Assembly (NCBI GenBank): GCA_905371865.1
Contig: CAJPNA010000016.1
Span: 1-13,940, forward strand
Direction of reading: 5' to 3'
Length of the DNA: 13,940 bases
DNA from: an uncultured Carnobacterium sp.
GTDB lineage: Bacteria; Bacillota; Bacilli; Lactobacillales; Aerococcaceae
The notes beneath the pieces are model-generated. The model did no database searches. It was not told the origin of the DNA and saw only the letters and a list, made by a program, of their open reading frames with translations. Both the position numbers and the translations under genes were made by a program. Below are positions 1-6,871 of the stretch, piece by piece. Every line of letters starts with the position of its first letter. Position 1 is the stretch's first letter.

Positions 1-231
1 TGTTTTGACATTCCAGTAGACCATCTGTTTTTCACATGGCGAACTCAGGTGTCTAATCGCAAAATTCAAAATGCTTTTGAAAATAAAAACTGGTATCCAA
101 CGTTAAAAGTAGAGTTACATCAAGTTTTAGGTAATATCGCTACAACTAAATATGGCAAAAACGAATTAAAAGAAATGAAATCTCTCATTGAACAACTGTT
201 AAAAATTTCACAAAAGAAAGGCGACAAATAA
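1..231 (+). CDS. XRE-family regulator, C-terminal part (5' truncated)
   Basis: The frame is open from the first base to TAA at 229-231 and gives 76 residues of a protein that begins outside the window. A GTG at 49 lies in frame, but coding sequence continues upstream of it with no ribosome binding site, so it is not the start. The first visible residues, CFDIPVDHLFF, match the segment that follows the helix-turn-helix in XRE (Cro/CI-like) regulators, where a form of 'YFxVPVDYLF' is common. The rest is helical and lysine-rich, with a run of charged heptads (KNELKEMKSLIEQLLK) that could dimerise. The DNA-binding domain itself is not in the window, so the family call rests on this short motif. 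The stop codon abuts the ATG of the redoxin gene, so the two are probably co-transcribed. Confidence 0.6.
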   Translation, partial: CFDIPVDHLFFTWRTQVSNRKIQNAFENKNWYPTLKVELHQVLGNIATTKYGKNELKEMKSLIEQLLKISQKKGDK

Positions 232-453
232 ATGATTAAAGTATATAGTAAACCGAATTGCATGCAATGCGAATTCACTAAAAAATTCTTGAAGGAGAAC
301 GACTTACAATTTGAAGTGCGTGACGTGTTTGAATCTGAGAAATTCAAAGAAGAAATCATTGAACTTGGATTCACTTCATTACCAGTTGTTGTGGCAGACG
401 GTCATGAACCATTCGCTGGATTCAGACCAGACAAGTTAGATGAATTGTTATAA
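232..453 (+). CDS. nrdH: NrdH-type glutaredoxin-like redoxin
   Basis: A 73-residue protein, full length for NrdH. The family passes electrons from thioredoxin reductase to class Ib ribonucleotide reductase. Residues 10-13 are CMQC, the C-x-Q-C active site that separates NrdH from ordinary glutaredoxins (CPYC) and thioredoxins (CGPC). TSLP at 48-51 supplies the cis-proline that lines the active site, and GFRPDKL at 63-69 is the characteristic NrdH C-terminal motif. The ATG follows the stop of the upstream gene directly, with AGAAAGG as ribosome binding site inside that gene. A perfect terminator follows. No nrdE, nrdF or nrdI is visible here, so the partner reductase is either encoded elsewhere on the element or by the host. 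Stand-alone redoxins of this kind are common in phages that boost dNTP supply. Confidence 0.9.
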   Translation: MIKVYSKPNCMQCEFTKKFLKENDLQFEVRDVFESEKFKEEIIELGFTSLPVVVADGHEPFAGFRPDKLDELL

Positions 454-458
454 CAAAT

Positions 459-485
459 AAAGACCTAGAATTCTAGGTCTTTTTA
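459..485 (+). terminator. Rho-independent terminator after nrdH
   Basis: AGACCTAGAA at 461-470 is perfectly complementary to TTCTAGGTCT at 471-480 (a 20-base palindrome) and is followed by a T run. It lies eight bases after the nrdH stop. Confidence 0.9.
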
Positions 486-574
486 TTTTGGTAGCATGTA
501 AATATAAACTTTATATATACAGACCTTATTATTTGCAAATTAAAGCACCTTAGAGACGTTTTGTACTTCTTATG

Positions 575-735
575 TATAATGAGTCTAGAACTTATTAAAA
601 AGCTCAGAGATGTAATCTGTGCTCATCTGAGACGGTTCTAGCGTAAAAATAAAAAAGATACTCGACCGTGACCACTAAATGCTGAGAATCAGCAATCAAA
701 AGTCACGAATCAAGTATCTTATTTATTCTTGTATT
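575..735 (+). ncRNA. Candidate small structured RNA
   Basis: A perfect TATAAT at 575-580 has no convincing -35 box. Downstream, CTAGAAC (585-591) pairs with GTTCTAG (635-641), and inside it CTCAGA (603-608) pairs with TCTGAG (626-631). The three-tiered hairpin at 655-720 and a T-rich tail would end a plus-strand transcript of about 150 nt. No open frame with a ribosome binding site is present on the plus strand. The plus-strand reading is preferred because on the minus strand this segment lies beyond the helicase terminator. The RNA is a prediction from promoter, stems and terminator only; its role is unknown. This is the only content found between nrdH and the helicase gene. Confidence 0.3.
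655..720. terminator. Three-tiered bidirectional terminator
   Basis: AAGATACT (655-662) pairs with AGTATCTT (713-720), GTGAC (668-672) with GTCAC (702-706), and TGCTGA (680-685) with TCAGCA (689-694) around a GAA loop. The tiers are separated by internal loops of 5/6 and 7/7 bases. On the minus strand it is followed by TTTTTTATTTTT and overlaps the helicase stop codon, so it ends the helicase transcript. On the plus strand it is followed by a weaker T-rich stretch. Confidence 0.8.
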
Positions 736-2443
736 TTTCATACAATGCTCTCATTTCGTTTGAAGATAACATGTAGAAATCAGTATCTTTCATATCATTC
801 ATCACGTGAATTTCACTACAAATTTGTAGAATATCTTCATCACTCATCGTTTGAGATAATTCGTAGAAGAATGATTTTGGTTCTAAATTGCGTACACACT
901 TCGATGGTGACGCAAGCATTGTACGACGATTGTCGTATTTTGTTAAATCATCGACACTCTCACCACTCAAGCACTCACGGATGTTACACTCCGTTAATTT
1001 CAACGTACGTGGTCGCATGCGATTTGGAGATGGATTGAAGTCGAATTTGAATTTTTCTAGATGTTTTGTCAATCTTGTGGCGAATGCTTTTGCACGAAGT
1101 GGAGATGAACCCGGATTGTGGATTTTCAGATACTCACAATACATAGAGTAGACAAGTGAGTAAACAATCAACTCTTGGTCGAAGAACCCAGATTCCGTTA
1201 TTTCTCGTAAGAAGATGTCCACGTCATCACTTGTTTCTGCTATCAGAGCATCGTATTCTGATTTCAACTGAGATTCAATGTTTGAAAACTCAAGCTTTAA
1301 ATCATCGACCGAACTGAACTGAAACTCATGAACAAGTGCATTCAAATGTGTTGCGTAAAACTCGTCCACACCGAAATCTTTGTATCCGTCACCAACAAGC
1401 TCGTCTACTGAGTATCTTGTCAAGTCTTTTATCTTATCACCGACAGAAAAGTCGTGTCGATGGTCGAACGTACCGAAATCCACGATAATTAAACGTGAGT
1501 CAATCGCATTGTCACGACCCACGAAACGTGGGATGTCGTTTGTCGCTTGTAGTTTCACTCCTCGGTTGGAGATGACAACGTTCGATAGATATTTACGGTT
1601 TACAGAAATCGGATTCCCAGTTGTCAACGCTTTGAATCGAGACAGAGCTAAACCATTAAACTTGTAGTTCGTTGGTAACTCGTGGCCGACAATCAATCGT
1701 GTTGTTGGACTAATCGTTACTAAAGCGTTGTCGTCTACGAGCTGGTCCATTGAGAATGTTTGATACACGTCTTTACCAGTGACACCAATTGCCATGTTCA
1801 TGTACGTTGATTTACCGTTACCACCAGTACCAACAAATAACATGTATCGATTTCCACCATATCCAATGTGACTTGCTAAATGCAAGAATTTAAGTGCGTT
1901 CTTTCGCTCTGAATTACCTTGAGACCAAGTTTCGAACATCAATTCTCGTGCTTGATAGTACGGATTTTTCACATCAATTGGCTTTGATAAGTCTACGTCG
2001 ATTGTCTGTTTGAAATACAAATCAGCTCCCACATCAACATATTGGTTCTTAAACAAGTCATAAACACCATGTGTTGTCTTAATGAGATTTGATGGAGCTT
2101 CTCTCATCACTTGTGTATATCCATTGACATGAGCAATTGCTGCAAAGTCAGTACCAAATAAAAACTTGTCGTCAATCAAGATGTCCATTCCAGCTAAGTC
2201 ACCAGCTTCCGCGCATAGAAGTTTAAAGTAGTTTAAATCTGTTTGGAATGTCTGATTATCATAATCTGGAATGAGATACATCGTCTCACCATTTGACATG
2301 TTCACTCGATATACTTCCGCTACTCTCAGAACACACTTTACAAGTGTTGCTTGTGCTAATTCTCGTCTACCAGTCGCTCGTCTTTTTTCATCAATCGCTT
2401 CTACCACATCTGACATAAAATCTTTTTTAGATGTGTATTTCAA
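719..2443 (-). CDS. D5-like superfamily 3 replicative helicase
   Basis: A 574-residue protein with the C-terminal layout of phage and plasmid D5/P4-type primase-helicases. Walker A is GTGGNGKST at 205-213, a Walker B-like strand is RLIVGHELP at 249-257, and a loop ALTTGNPISVNRKY at 272-285 matches the SF3 B' region. Sensor 1 is QATNDIPRF around 299-307, followed by AIDSRLIIVDF (313-323), the usual arginine-containing strand. Residues about 100-200 fit the D5_N region. The first 100 residues show no recognisable archaeo-eukaryotic primase domain, so it may unwind the origin without priming. It starts with TTG at 2443; the ribosome binding site GTGGAGGT lies inside the last codons of the XRE gene, which implies translational coupling. 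A 2-base gap separates the two frames. It is the likely replication initiator or helicase of the element. Confidence 0.85.
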   Translation of the reverse strand: MKYTSKKDFMSDVVEAIDEKRRATGRRELAQATLVKCVLRVAEVYRVNMSNGETMYLIPDYDNQTFQTDLNYFKLLCAEAGDLAGMDILIDDKFLFGTDFAAIAHVNGYTQVMREAPSNLIKTTHGVYDLFKNQYVDVGADLYFKQTIDVDLSKPIDVKNPYYQARELMFETWSQGNSERKNALKFLHLASHIGYGGNRYMLFVGTGGNGKSTYMNMAIGVTGKDVYQTFSMDQLVDDNALVTISPTTRLIVGHELPTNYKFNGLALSRFKALTTGNPISVNRKYLSNVVISNRGVKLQATNDIPRFVGRDNAIDSRLIIVDFGTFDHRHDFSVGDKIKDLTRYSVDELVGDGYKDFGVDEFYATHLNALVHEFQFSSVDDLKLEFSNIESQLKSEYDALIAETSDDVDIFLREITESGFFDQELIVYSLVYSMYCEYLKIHNPGSSPLRAKAFATRLTKHLEKFKFDFNPSPNRMRPRTLKLTECNIRECLSGESVDDLTKYDNRRTMLASPSKCVRNLEPKSFFYELSQTMSDEDILQICSEIHVMNDMKDTDFYMLSSNEMRALYEKYKNK

Positions 2444-2445
2444 AA

Positions 2446-2661
2446 TTATAGACCTCCACTTGTAACTAATAAAATCAAGTCAATTAATTTCATATCTAAC
2501 GCTCTAGCTAGTAAGTCAATGTGTCGTAGATTGAGCACATCTTGTGCTTGAATGCACTCACTCTCAATGTGTGAAATTCGTGGTTGTTTCCAATGAAGAA
2601 TCTCTGCTAGTTGCACTTGTGTTAATCCTAAATGTAATCGTAGTTGTTTTAATGTAATCAA
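2446..2661 (-). CDS. XRE-family (Cro/CI-like) small repressor
   Basis: A 71-residue protein that is almost entirely one helix-turn-helix domain: helix 2 and turn at LTQVQLAEIL (13-22), recognition helix at HWKQPRISHIE (23-33), then a helix ending in DLLARALDMKLIDLI. It has no additional sensing domain. It starts with TTG at 2661, preceded by GAGGTGA with 6-base spacing, and its end carries the ribosome binding site of the helicase gene. It probably controls its own promoter and therefore helicase expression. It may also control the divergent adhesin promoter, since the two promoters share a 168-base intergenic region. Known: short XRE proteins in this position are usually autorepressors of replication units. 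Inferred: the targets named here. Confidence 0.85.
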   Translation of the reverse strand: MITLKQLRLHLGLTQVQLAEILHWKQPRISHIESECIQAQDVLNLRHIDLLARALDMKLIDLILLVTSGGL

Positions 2662-2698
2662 TACGTTTCACCTCGCATATAATTATTTTGATATAACT

Positions 2699-2727
2699 AT
2701 TTTAATACAGAACTGCCACCATGTACA
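2699..2727 (-). promoter_or_regulatory. Promoter of the repressor-helicase unit (TGTACA type)
   Basis: On the minus strand TGTACA (2727-2722) is followed after 17 bases by TAAAAT (2704-2699), about 38 bases before the TTG start. The -35 box lies in GTCTGTACATGGT, a 13-base string that recurs exactly upstream of the gene at 5026. Confidence 0.6.
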
Positions 2728-2764
2728 GACGTGGAATGAATTTTATTGAAAATAATTTTAAACA

Positions 2765-2794
2765 TTGACATCGAATCAATTGTCGTGATATAAT
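2765..2794 (+). promoter_or_regulatory. Near-consensus promoter of the adhesin gene
   Basis: TTGACA (2765-2770), 18-base spacer, TATAAT (2789-2794), with TGA before the -10 box giving an extended -10. The ATG at 2830 has ribosome binding site AAAGGTGA at 2813-2820. Strong constitutive expression is expected unless a repressor binds the shared intergenic region. Confidence 0.85.
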
Positions 2795-2829
2795 ATATTA
2801 TATTACTTAAATAAAGGTGAGATTTATAA

Positions 2830-4923
2830 ATGAAAAAGAAAGCATTTCGTACAGCAAGCGGACTAGCTTTAGCAACTGTACTTGTTCAATCAGTTCAACC
2901 AGTATTGGCAGCAGAAGAAGTTGCGTACGACAAAACAGTGAATGTTAAATCGGAAAAATTGGATAATGTAGTGAAAGAAGCTAAAGAGAACGGTTTTACA
3001 GTGAATTCTACTAAAGAATCACGTGTTGCCAAATCGCAAGAAGAATTCGATAAACTTCAAGAAGAAGCTAAGTCTGAATTAGATGGTCTAGCTACTAAGT
3101 ATGAGAAATATGTAACCGCTATCAAGGATTACAAAGAAAAAGTTAAAAAAGCAGTAGAAACTGTGAAATCAGAAGAAGATGAAATTAAAGCTAAATTCCC
3201 ACTTCTAATGGAAAAAGATGGAGTTCGAGTATACGGTCGTTTCGATGAAACAAAACGTGGGTCACAAGAATATTACAAAGATATTCATGTATTCACTGAC
3301 GATGAATCAACTACAACATTGAAAGATGGTCTTGGAACTCACAGTGATTCGACATTTGAGGTTTTAAGTGGAGATACACAAGCTACTGTCACTGGAAGTG
3401 CCGTATATCACGACTTATCTAACGACAAAACAAATCCAACTGGCTCTAAAGTGAAAATTACTCACGTGGGTGACACAATTGATGGTAAAAGAGTAGACAT
3501 GATTGCGGAAGTGACACACTTTGATTTCCAAGGTAATGATATTTCATTACTGAATCAAGTAAATGATATCTTACACAAAGAACACAAAGGTAACGGGTAT
3601 GTTACATTAGTTAACTGGTTGAATAGCGGTAGCGGTGAGTTAGGTGTGTATAGTGCATTAACTAAAGGTACTGAGATTAAATTCAAATTAGTAGACGAAG
3701 ATGGTAATGAAGTAAATCCAGTTTATGCATTGGTTCATACAGACATTGACTACGGTCAAGGTGTGTCAGTTACTAGCGATGGTAAAATTGGTGATATCGT
3801 ACCAGAAAACAGTGTACGTAAACATACATTCGAAATTGATGGTCGTTCATATCCAGACATGTACTCAGATATGGGTGAGAATAAAAATATCAATGACAAA
3901 AATGATGTTAGCTCATTGAATGATGCATCTTCAATTCCAAATGGTTCATATGTATCAATCGTCAAAGGTTCGACATTCACTTGGAGACATAATGGATGGC
4001 GTGGAGCTTACAACGTAGATGGTTCACCAAAAGATGGTACAGCGTTTGATGAAGAAACAGTAGCTACAGCTCGAGTAAATCCACAATTTACATCACACAT
4101 GTATGCCGATTTACTTGGTCGTGGTGGAAAAGTAACACTTCATACTCCAGAAATTCCAACAGAACCAGCAGTGGATAAGGAATTCGATGTGAAAGATATC
4201 GATGTATCACTACAATTACCAACAACTACTTATGTAGATGAGAGCGGAAAAGAATTATCTCCACCAGAGAAAGGTGAAAAAGATAAGAAAGCTATTCCGG
4301 GATATACATTTGTTCGTACTAACAAGAAAGAGAATGGAGACATTGAACATGTCTACAAGAAAAACCCAAATCATACTACGTACGTAGATGAAAGTGGTAA
4401 GACATTACTACCTTCAAAAGAAGGAATTTTCGATAAAGAAGAAATTCCATCTTACGAGTATATTCGTACTGAGACTCACAAAAATGGTGACGTTGAGCAT
4501 ATTTACAAACAAATTAAACATGTTACAACATACGTTGACGTGAACGGAAATGTGCTATTAAAACCAAAAGAAGGTATCCATGAAAAAGAAACAATCACTG
4601 GTTACGAATTTGTTCGCACAGACAATAAACCAAATGGTGATGTGGAACATGTTTACAAACAAGTATCTAAAATCACTACTTATGTAGATGAGAATGGTAA
4701 AGAATTACTTCCTAAGAAAGAAGGAATTCATGAGAAAGAAAAAATCAATGGATACGAGTTCGTGAAAACAGTAACCAAAGAAAACGGTGATGTAGAGCAT
4801 GTGTACAAGAAACTCGTTGAGAAGAAACTACCAAAAACTAGTGTCGGAATCACAAGCATTCTAACTGGTGTCGCTGGTATGTTCGGAATCGGAGCTTACA
4901 TCTCTCGTAAAAAATCTAAATAA
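2830..4923 (+). CDS. Sortase-anchored surface adhesin with four 50-aa repeats
   Basis: A 697-residue cell-wall protein. Residues 1-28 form a signal peptide (basic KKKAFR, hydrophobic core, VLA-A cleavage site). Residues about 70-125 are charged and helical, probably a coiled coil. A beta-rich region at about 125-460 resembles, in segments such as DIDYGQGVSV and TVTGSAVYHDL, the GbpC/antigen I/II and PrgB-type adhesin domains of streptococcal and enterococcal surface proteins; this is a reading by eye. Four repeats fill 466-665. LPKTS at 667-671 takes the place of LPXTG, followed by a membrane segment (672-690) and the basic tail SRKKSK. Serine in the last sorting-signal position is less usual but known. 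It has its own strong promoter and terminator, so it is a free-standing cargo gene that probably alters host attachment or mating contact. Confidence 0.85.
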   Translation: MKKKAFRTASGLALATVLVQSVQPVLAAEEVAYDKTVNVKSEKLDNVVKEAKENGFTVNSTKESRVAKSQEEFDKLQEEAKSELDGLATKYEKYVTAIKDYKEKVKKAVETVKSEEDEIKAKFPLLMEKDGVRVYGRFDETKRGSQEYYKDIHVFTDDESTTTLKDGLGTHSDSTFEVLSGDTQATVTGSAVYHDLSNDKTNPTGSKVKITHVGDTIDGKRVDMIAEVTHFDFQGNDISLLNQVNDILHKEHKGNGYVTLVNWLNSGSGELGVYSALTKGTEIKFKLVDEDGNEVNPVYALVHTDIDYGQGVSVTSDGKIGDIVPENSVRKHTFEIDGRSYPDMYSDMGENKNINDKNDVSSLNDASSIPNGSYVSIVKGSTFTWRHNGWRGAYNVDGSPKDGTAFDEETVATARVNPQFTSHMYADLLGRGGKVTLHTPEIPTEPAVDKEFDVKDIDVSLQLPTTTYVDESGKELSPPEKGEKDKKAIPGYTFVRTNKKENGDIEHVYKKNPNHTTYVDESGKTLLPSKEGIFDKEEIPSYEYIRTETHKNGDVEHIYKQIKHVTTYVDVNGNVLLKPKEGIHEKETITGYEFVRTDNKPNGDVEHVYKQVSKITTYVDENGKELLPKKEGIHEKEKINGYEFVKTVTKENGDVEHVYKKLVEKKLPKTSVGITSILTGVAGMFGIGAYISRKKSK
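4225..4824 (+). repeat. Four tandem 150-bp repeats in the adhesin gene
   Basis: Units start at 4225, 4375, 4525 and 4675, each exactly 50 codons. Each begins TTYVD, then has a G-KxL core, a GY(E/T)(F/Y)(V/I) segment and ends NGD(V/I)EH(V/I)YK. They resemble the short stalk repeats (MucBP-like) of streptococcal surface proteins. Units 3 and 4 are closest to each other (EGIHEKE shared), which suggests recent duplication. Such repeats are prone to copy-number change. Confidence 0.85.
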
Positions 4924-4931
4924 TAATTAAG

Positions 4932-4962
4932 GAGTGGCTTTAATATAAAGTCACTCTCTTTT
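4932..4962 (+). terminator. Terminator of the adhesin gene
   Basis: GAGTGGCTTT (4932-4941) pairs with AAAGTCACTC (4947-4956), with one G-T pair, followed by a T-rich tract. It begins nine bases after the adhesin stop. Confidence 0.85.
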
Positions 4963-4974
4963 TATCACGAAGTC

Positions 4975-5004
4975 TGTACATGGTCATACGAACCATGTTA
5001 TAAT
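4975..5004 (+). promoter_or_regulatory. TGTACA-type promoter with operator-like dyad
   Basis: TGTACA (4975-4980), 18-base spacer, TATAAT (4999-5004). The spacer carries a dyad, CATGGT (4979-4984) and ACCATG (4992-4997), separated by 7 bases, which would suit a dimeric repressor. GTCTGTACATGGT here is identical to the promoter of the XRE-helicase unit, so both may answer to the same protein. Confidence 0.65.
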
Positions 5005-5025
5005 AAAAGAAAGTGAGGTGACAGT

Positions 5026-5190
5026 ATGGAAACATTACGTGAAAAAGCAACTTACTCAAATATCGTCGATAAAGAAGATGTCAAAGAAGTATACAAGCAT
5101 TTCAACATCGTAGAAGACCCACGTGGGTTCAACAATCACGAACAAGTCGATAAGTTTATTGCAGAAAGTCTTAAAGAGAACGTGAAATAA
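5026..5190 (+). CDS. Small hypothetical protein, 54 aa
   Basis: An ATG at 5026 follows GTGAGGTGA with good spacing; the frame ends in TAA at 5188-5190. The protein begins METLREKATYSNIVDKED and is hydrophilic, mixed-charge and probably helical, with one central DPRGFNNH turn. No signal peptide, membrane segment or known motif is seen. A dedicated promoter with an operator-like dyad and an elaborate terminator make it a real single-gene transcription unit. The shared promoter motif suggests co-regulation with the repressor-helicase unit. The function is not recognised; a small regulator or inhibitor protein is possible but unsupported. Confidence 0.75.
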   Translation: METLREKATYSNIVDKEDVKEVYKHFNIVEDPRGFNNHEQVDKFIAESLKENVK

Positions 5191-5201
5191 TTCACAAACT
5201 A

Positions 5202-5279
5202 AATCAGTCGTACAATCGTTGACAACAAAATTGGGGGACACCCACATTGGAACTCAATGATTGTATGACTGATTTTTTG
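5202..5279 (+). terminator. Terminator with a cloverleaf-like 41-nt loop
   Basis: Bases 5202-5217 pair with 5259-5274 (16 bp, one G-T pair), followed by T6. The 41-nt loop can itself form three small hairpins: GTT-gac-AAC (5218-5226), TGGG-ggaca-CCCA (5232-5244) and CATTG-gaact-CAATG (5245-5259). The outer stem and T run make a terminator certain enough; the inner stems are short and may not form. Confidence 0.8.
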
Positions 5280-5293
5280 TGCACTCAAAAAAT

Positions 5294-5322
5294 TTTACAT
5301 ACCAATTCTCATATGCTATAAT
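5294..5322 (+). promoter_or_regulatory. Promoter of the 278-aa gene
   Basis: TTTACA (5294-5299), 17-base spacer, TATAAT (5317-5322) preceded by TGC, giving an extended -10. The expected transcript starts about 25 bases before the ATG at 5355. Confidence 0.8.
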
Positions 5323-5354
5323 AAGTGTATCATAAAAGTTAAGGAGTAATGATT

Positions 5355-6191
5355 ATGTTAATTTTAAGAAATGAACAAGACTTACCAGTATCAATCCGAC
5401 ACGTATCACATTTAATCACAAATGCACAAGTTGATATTCGTGTCGCAATCATGGAAGACACAACTGTACCAAGTCGTATTCGCACAGCATTTAGCGAAAC
5501 TGCTTTGGTGCATCAAGGTCTAGCAAATAAATTACATAAGATTGGAGAGATTGACTCGTTCAATATCAATACGTATCGTAAACGTATTTTGATATTAGAG
5601 CAAATGTACCAAGAAGGTCATCGCAATCTTATTAGAATTGCTAACGATAAATTACCAAAAAATAGCGAACTTCGTGATACGTTATTACCACTTTTAATCA
5701 AAGAAGCTGAACGTCAATGGTTTGATGAAATTCAAGTATCATCATCTTATCGAATGGAACGTATTCAAGCATTGCTAGATGCTAAATCATTATCACAAGT
5801 GACTTCGATTTTACCAATCGACGGATGGACTCCATATGACTTTGTGAAAGAAGCACTACAAGACATTCGATTTGGTTCTGTTTTAGTAACTGAGTACAAT
5901 AAAGTACCAACAAAAGAAACTTCTTTTGAGAAATTCATTGATATGAATGAAAAAACATTCATGGAAATGCTCAAATTACGTGTCATTCATGAAATGACTG
6001 AGATTTTTGTACCAGTGATGAAAGCAGAATATCATAAGTTATTCGTACCAAACGATGACGTTGAGATTTTAAATGCAAACTGTCCAGAAATCATAAAAGC
6101 AGCTGCTAGTCGTGGTGCTGGAGCAAAACTTATTAAAGAATTTTTCGAGTCGGAAGTAAATCGAGTTCGTGAGTACTTAGAGCAACAATAA
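5355..6191 (+). CDS. Hypothetical helical protein, 278 aa
   Basis: The start is placed at 5355 because AAGGAG (5341-5346) is 8 bases from that ATG but only 2 from the in-frame ATG at 5349. The protein (MLILRNEQDLPVS...) is soluble, with no signal peptide or membrane segment, and appears almost entirely alpha-helical, with repeated charged amphipathic stretches such as RKRILILEQMYQEGHRNLIRI and a C-terminal helix ending VNRVREYLEQQ. No catalytic motif is recognised. It is a monocistronic unit with its own promoter and a terminator shared with the convergent membrane-protein gene. The N-terminal 'LPVSIRHVSHLI' region shows no match I can name. A structural or regulatory phage protein is possible, but nothing in the sequence decides it. 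Confidence 0.85.
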   Translation: MLILRNEQDLPVSIRHVSHLITNAQVDIRVAIMEDTTVPSRIRTAFSETALVHQGLANKLHKIGEIDSFNINTYRKRILILEQMYQEGHRNLIRIANDKLPKNSELRDTLLPLLIKEAERQWFDEIQVSSSYRMERIQALLDAKSLSQVTSILPIDGWTPYDFVKEALQDIRFGSVLVTEYNKVPTKETSFEKFIDMNEKTFMEMLKLRVIHEMTEIFVPVMKAEYHKLFVPNDDVEILNANCPEIIKAAASRGAGAKLIKEFFESEVNRVREYLEQQ

Positions 6192-6197
6192 TACAAA

Positions 6198-6240
6198 AGA
6201 CCGCATTTAAGTCAACGAGTTGTTGATTGTCATGCGGTCT
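6198..6240. terminator. Two-tiered terminator between convergent genes
   Basis: AGACCGCAT (6198-6206) pairs with ATGCGGTCT (6232-6240); inside, after 5/5 unpaired bases, TCAAC (6212-6216) pairs with GTTGA (6222-6226). The minus-strand side has TTTTGTATT and the plus-strand side AATTGTTATTATTT, so it can serve both genes. Confidence 0.8.
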
Positions 6241-6248
6241 AATTGTTA

Positions 6249-6785
6249 TTATTTGTAAGTATATGTTAAATCGAAGTTGACTTCTACAACGTATTTGATG
6301 TCTGTGTTCTCACCACGCCAGTTCTGGTATTTAGATGTCACTTTTTTAACGATTACTTTGTTAATCTTAACTTCTCTTGTTGACATCGCAATCTGATACA
6401 CTGACATTGTTGGTGGTTCATTGTATGTAATCTCAATTGGAGTTGTTAATTCAAATGACATGTCGTCTGTGTATAGTTTTTTAACAGTTTTTAGTCGTTG
6501 GAATTCATATTTAGTATCGTCAGTTAACTTTCTAACTTCGATGTTATCTAACCACACATCTTGGTCATTTTGTTTATCATAGACTACAACTTCTTCCGAT
6601 GATACGATAGTAATAGTCGGGTTGAACTCATTGTGAATCAACTGTACACCAACACAGAATACAGTAATTAGTAAAAATGTTGCAATAAATTTATGCTTCT
6701 TGAATTGCCAAACCGAAATCATTCCGATTAGGACAAGAGCGACATATGTGAAACTTCCAAATGTATCAGTAAATAATTGTGTCAT
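6249..6785 (-). CDS. Two-TM membrane protein with large soluble domain, 178 aa
   Basis: The ATG at 6785 is chosen because GGAGGTG (6792-6798) sits 8 bases upstream; an in-frame GTG at 6794 overlaps that site and cannot be used. Two hydrophobic segments at about 11-28 and 33-51 are linked by the basic KKHK turn. By the positive-inside rule this turn is cytoplasmic, which places the 125-residue C-terminal domain outside the membrane. That domain is beta-rich and threonine- and valine-rich (ITIVSSEEVVVYDKQ, VVEVNFDLTYTYK), with no cysteine and no known motif. No relation to a named family is recognised. A TGTACT-type promoter lies just upstream, and the gene is divergent from the 152-aa gene. 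Plausible roles are a surface-exposed or envelope-modifying accessory protein; this is inference from topology only. Confidence 0.8.
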   Translation of the reverse strand: MTQLFTDTFGSFTYVALVLIGMISVWQFKKHKFIATFLLITVFCVGVQLIHNEFNPTITIVSSEEVVVYDKQNDQDVWLDNIEVRKLTDDTKYEFQRLKTVKKLYTDDMSFELTTPIEITYNEPPTMSVYQIAMSTREVKINKVIVKKVTSKYQNWRGENTDIKYVVEVNFDLTYTYK

Positions 6786-6817
6786 TGATGACACCTCCGT
6801 TTCAATTTGTTAATATC

Positions 6818-6845
6818 ATTATAACACATTTTGAAATAAAGTACA
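6818..6845 (-). promoter_or_regulatory. Promoter of the membrane protein (TGTACT type)
   Basis: On the minus strand TGTACT (6845-6840), 16-base spacer, TATAAT (6823-6818), about 33 bases before the start codon. It has the same -35 box and spacing as the promoter at 13147-13174. Confidence 0.6.
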
Positions 6846-6871
6846 TACCTAAAATGAAAGGATGATAAATA

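Noticed and set aside
49..231. Separate 60-aa gene starting at GTG 49
   Set aside because: The frame continues upstream to the window edge with regulator-like sequence and there is no ribosome binding site before the GTG; it is the tail of a larger gene.
679..1038. Plus-strand 119-aa frame over the helicase gene
   Set aside because: It is antisense to a gene with clear SF3 motifs and has no ribosome binding site; a shadow frame.
5202..5279. A tRNA gene, because the loop can be drawn as a cloverleaf
   Set aside because: The arm and loop sizes do not fit, there are no conserved D- or T-loop bases and no CCA-like end; the T run marks it as a terminator.
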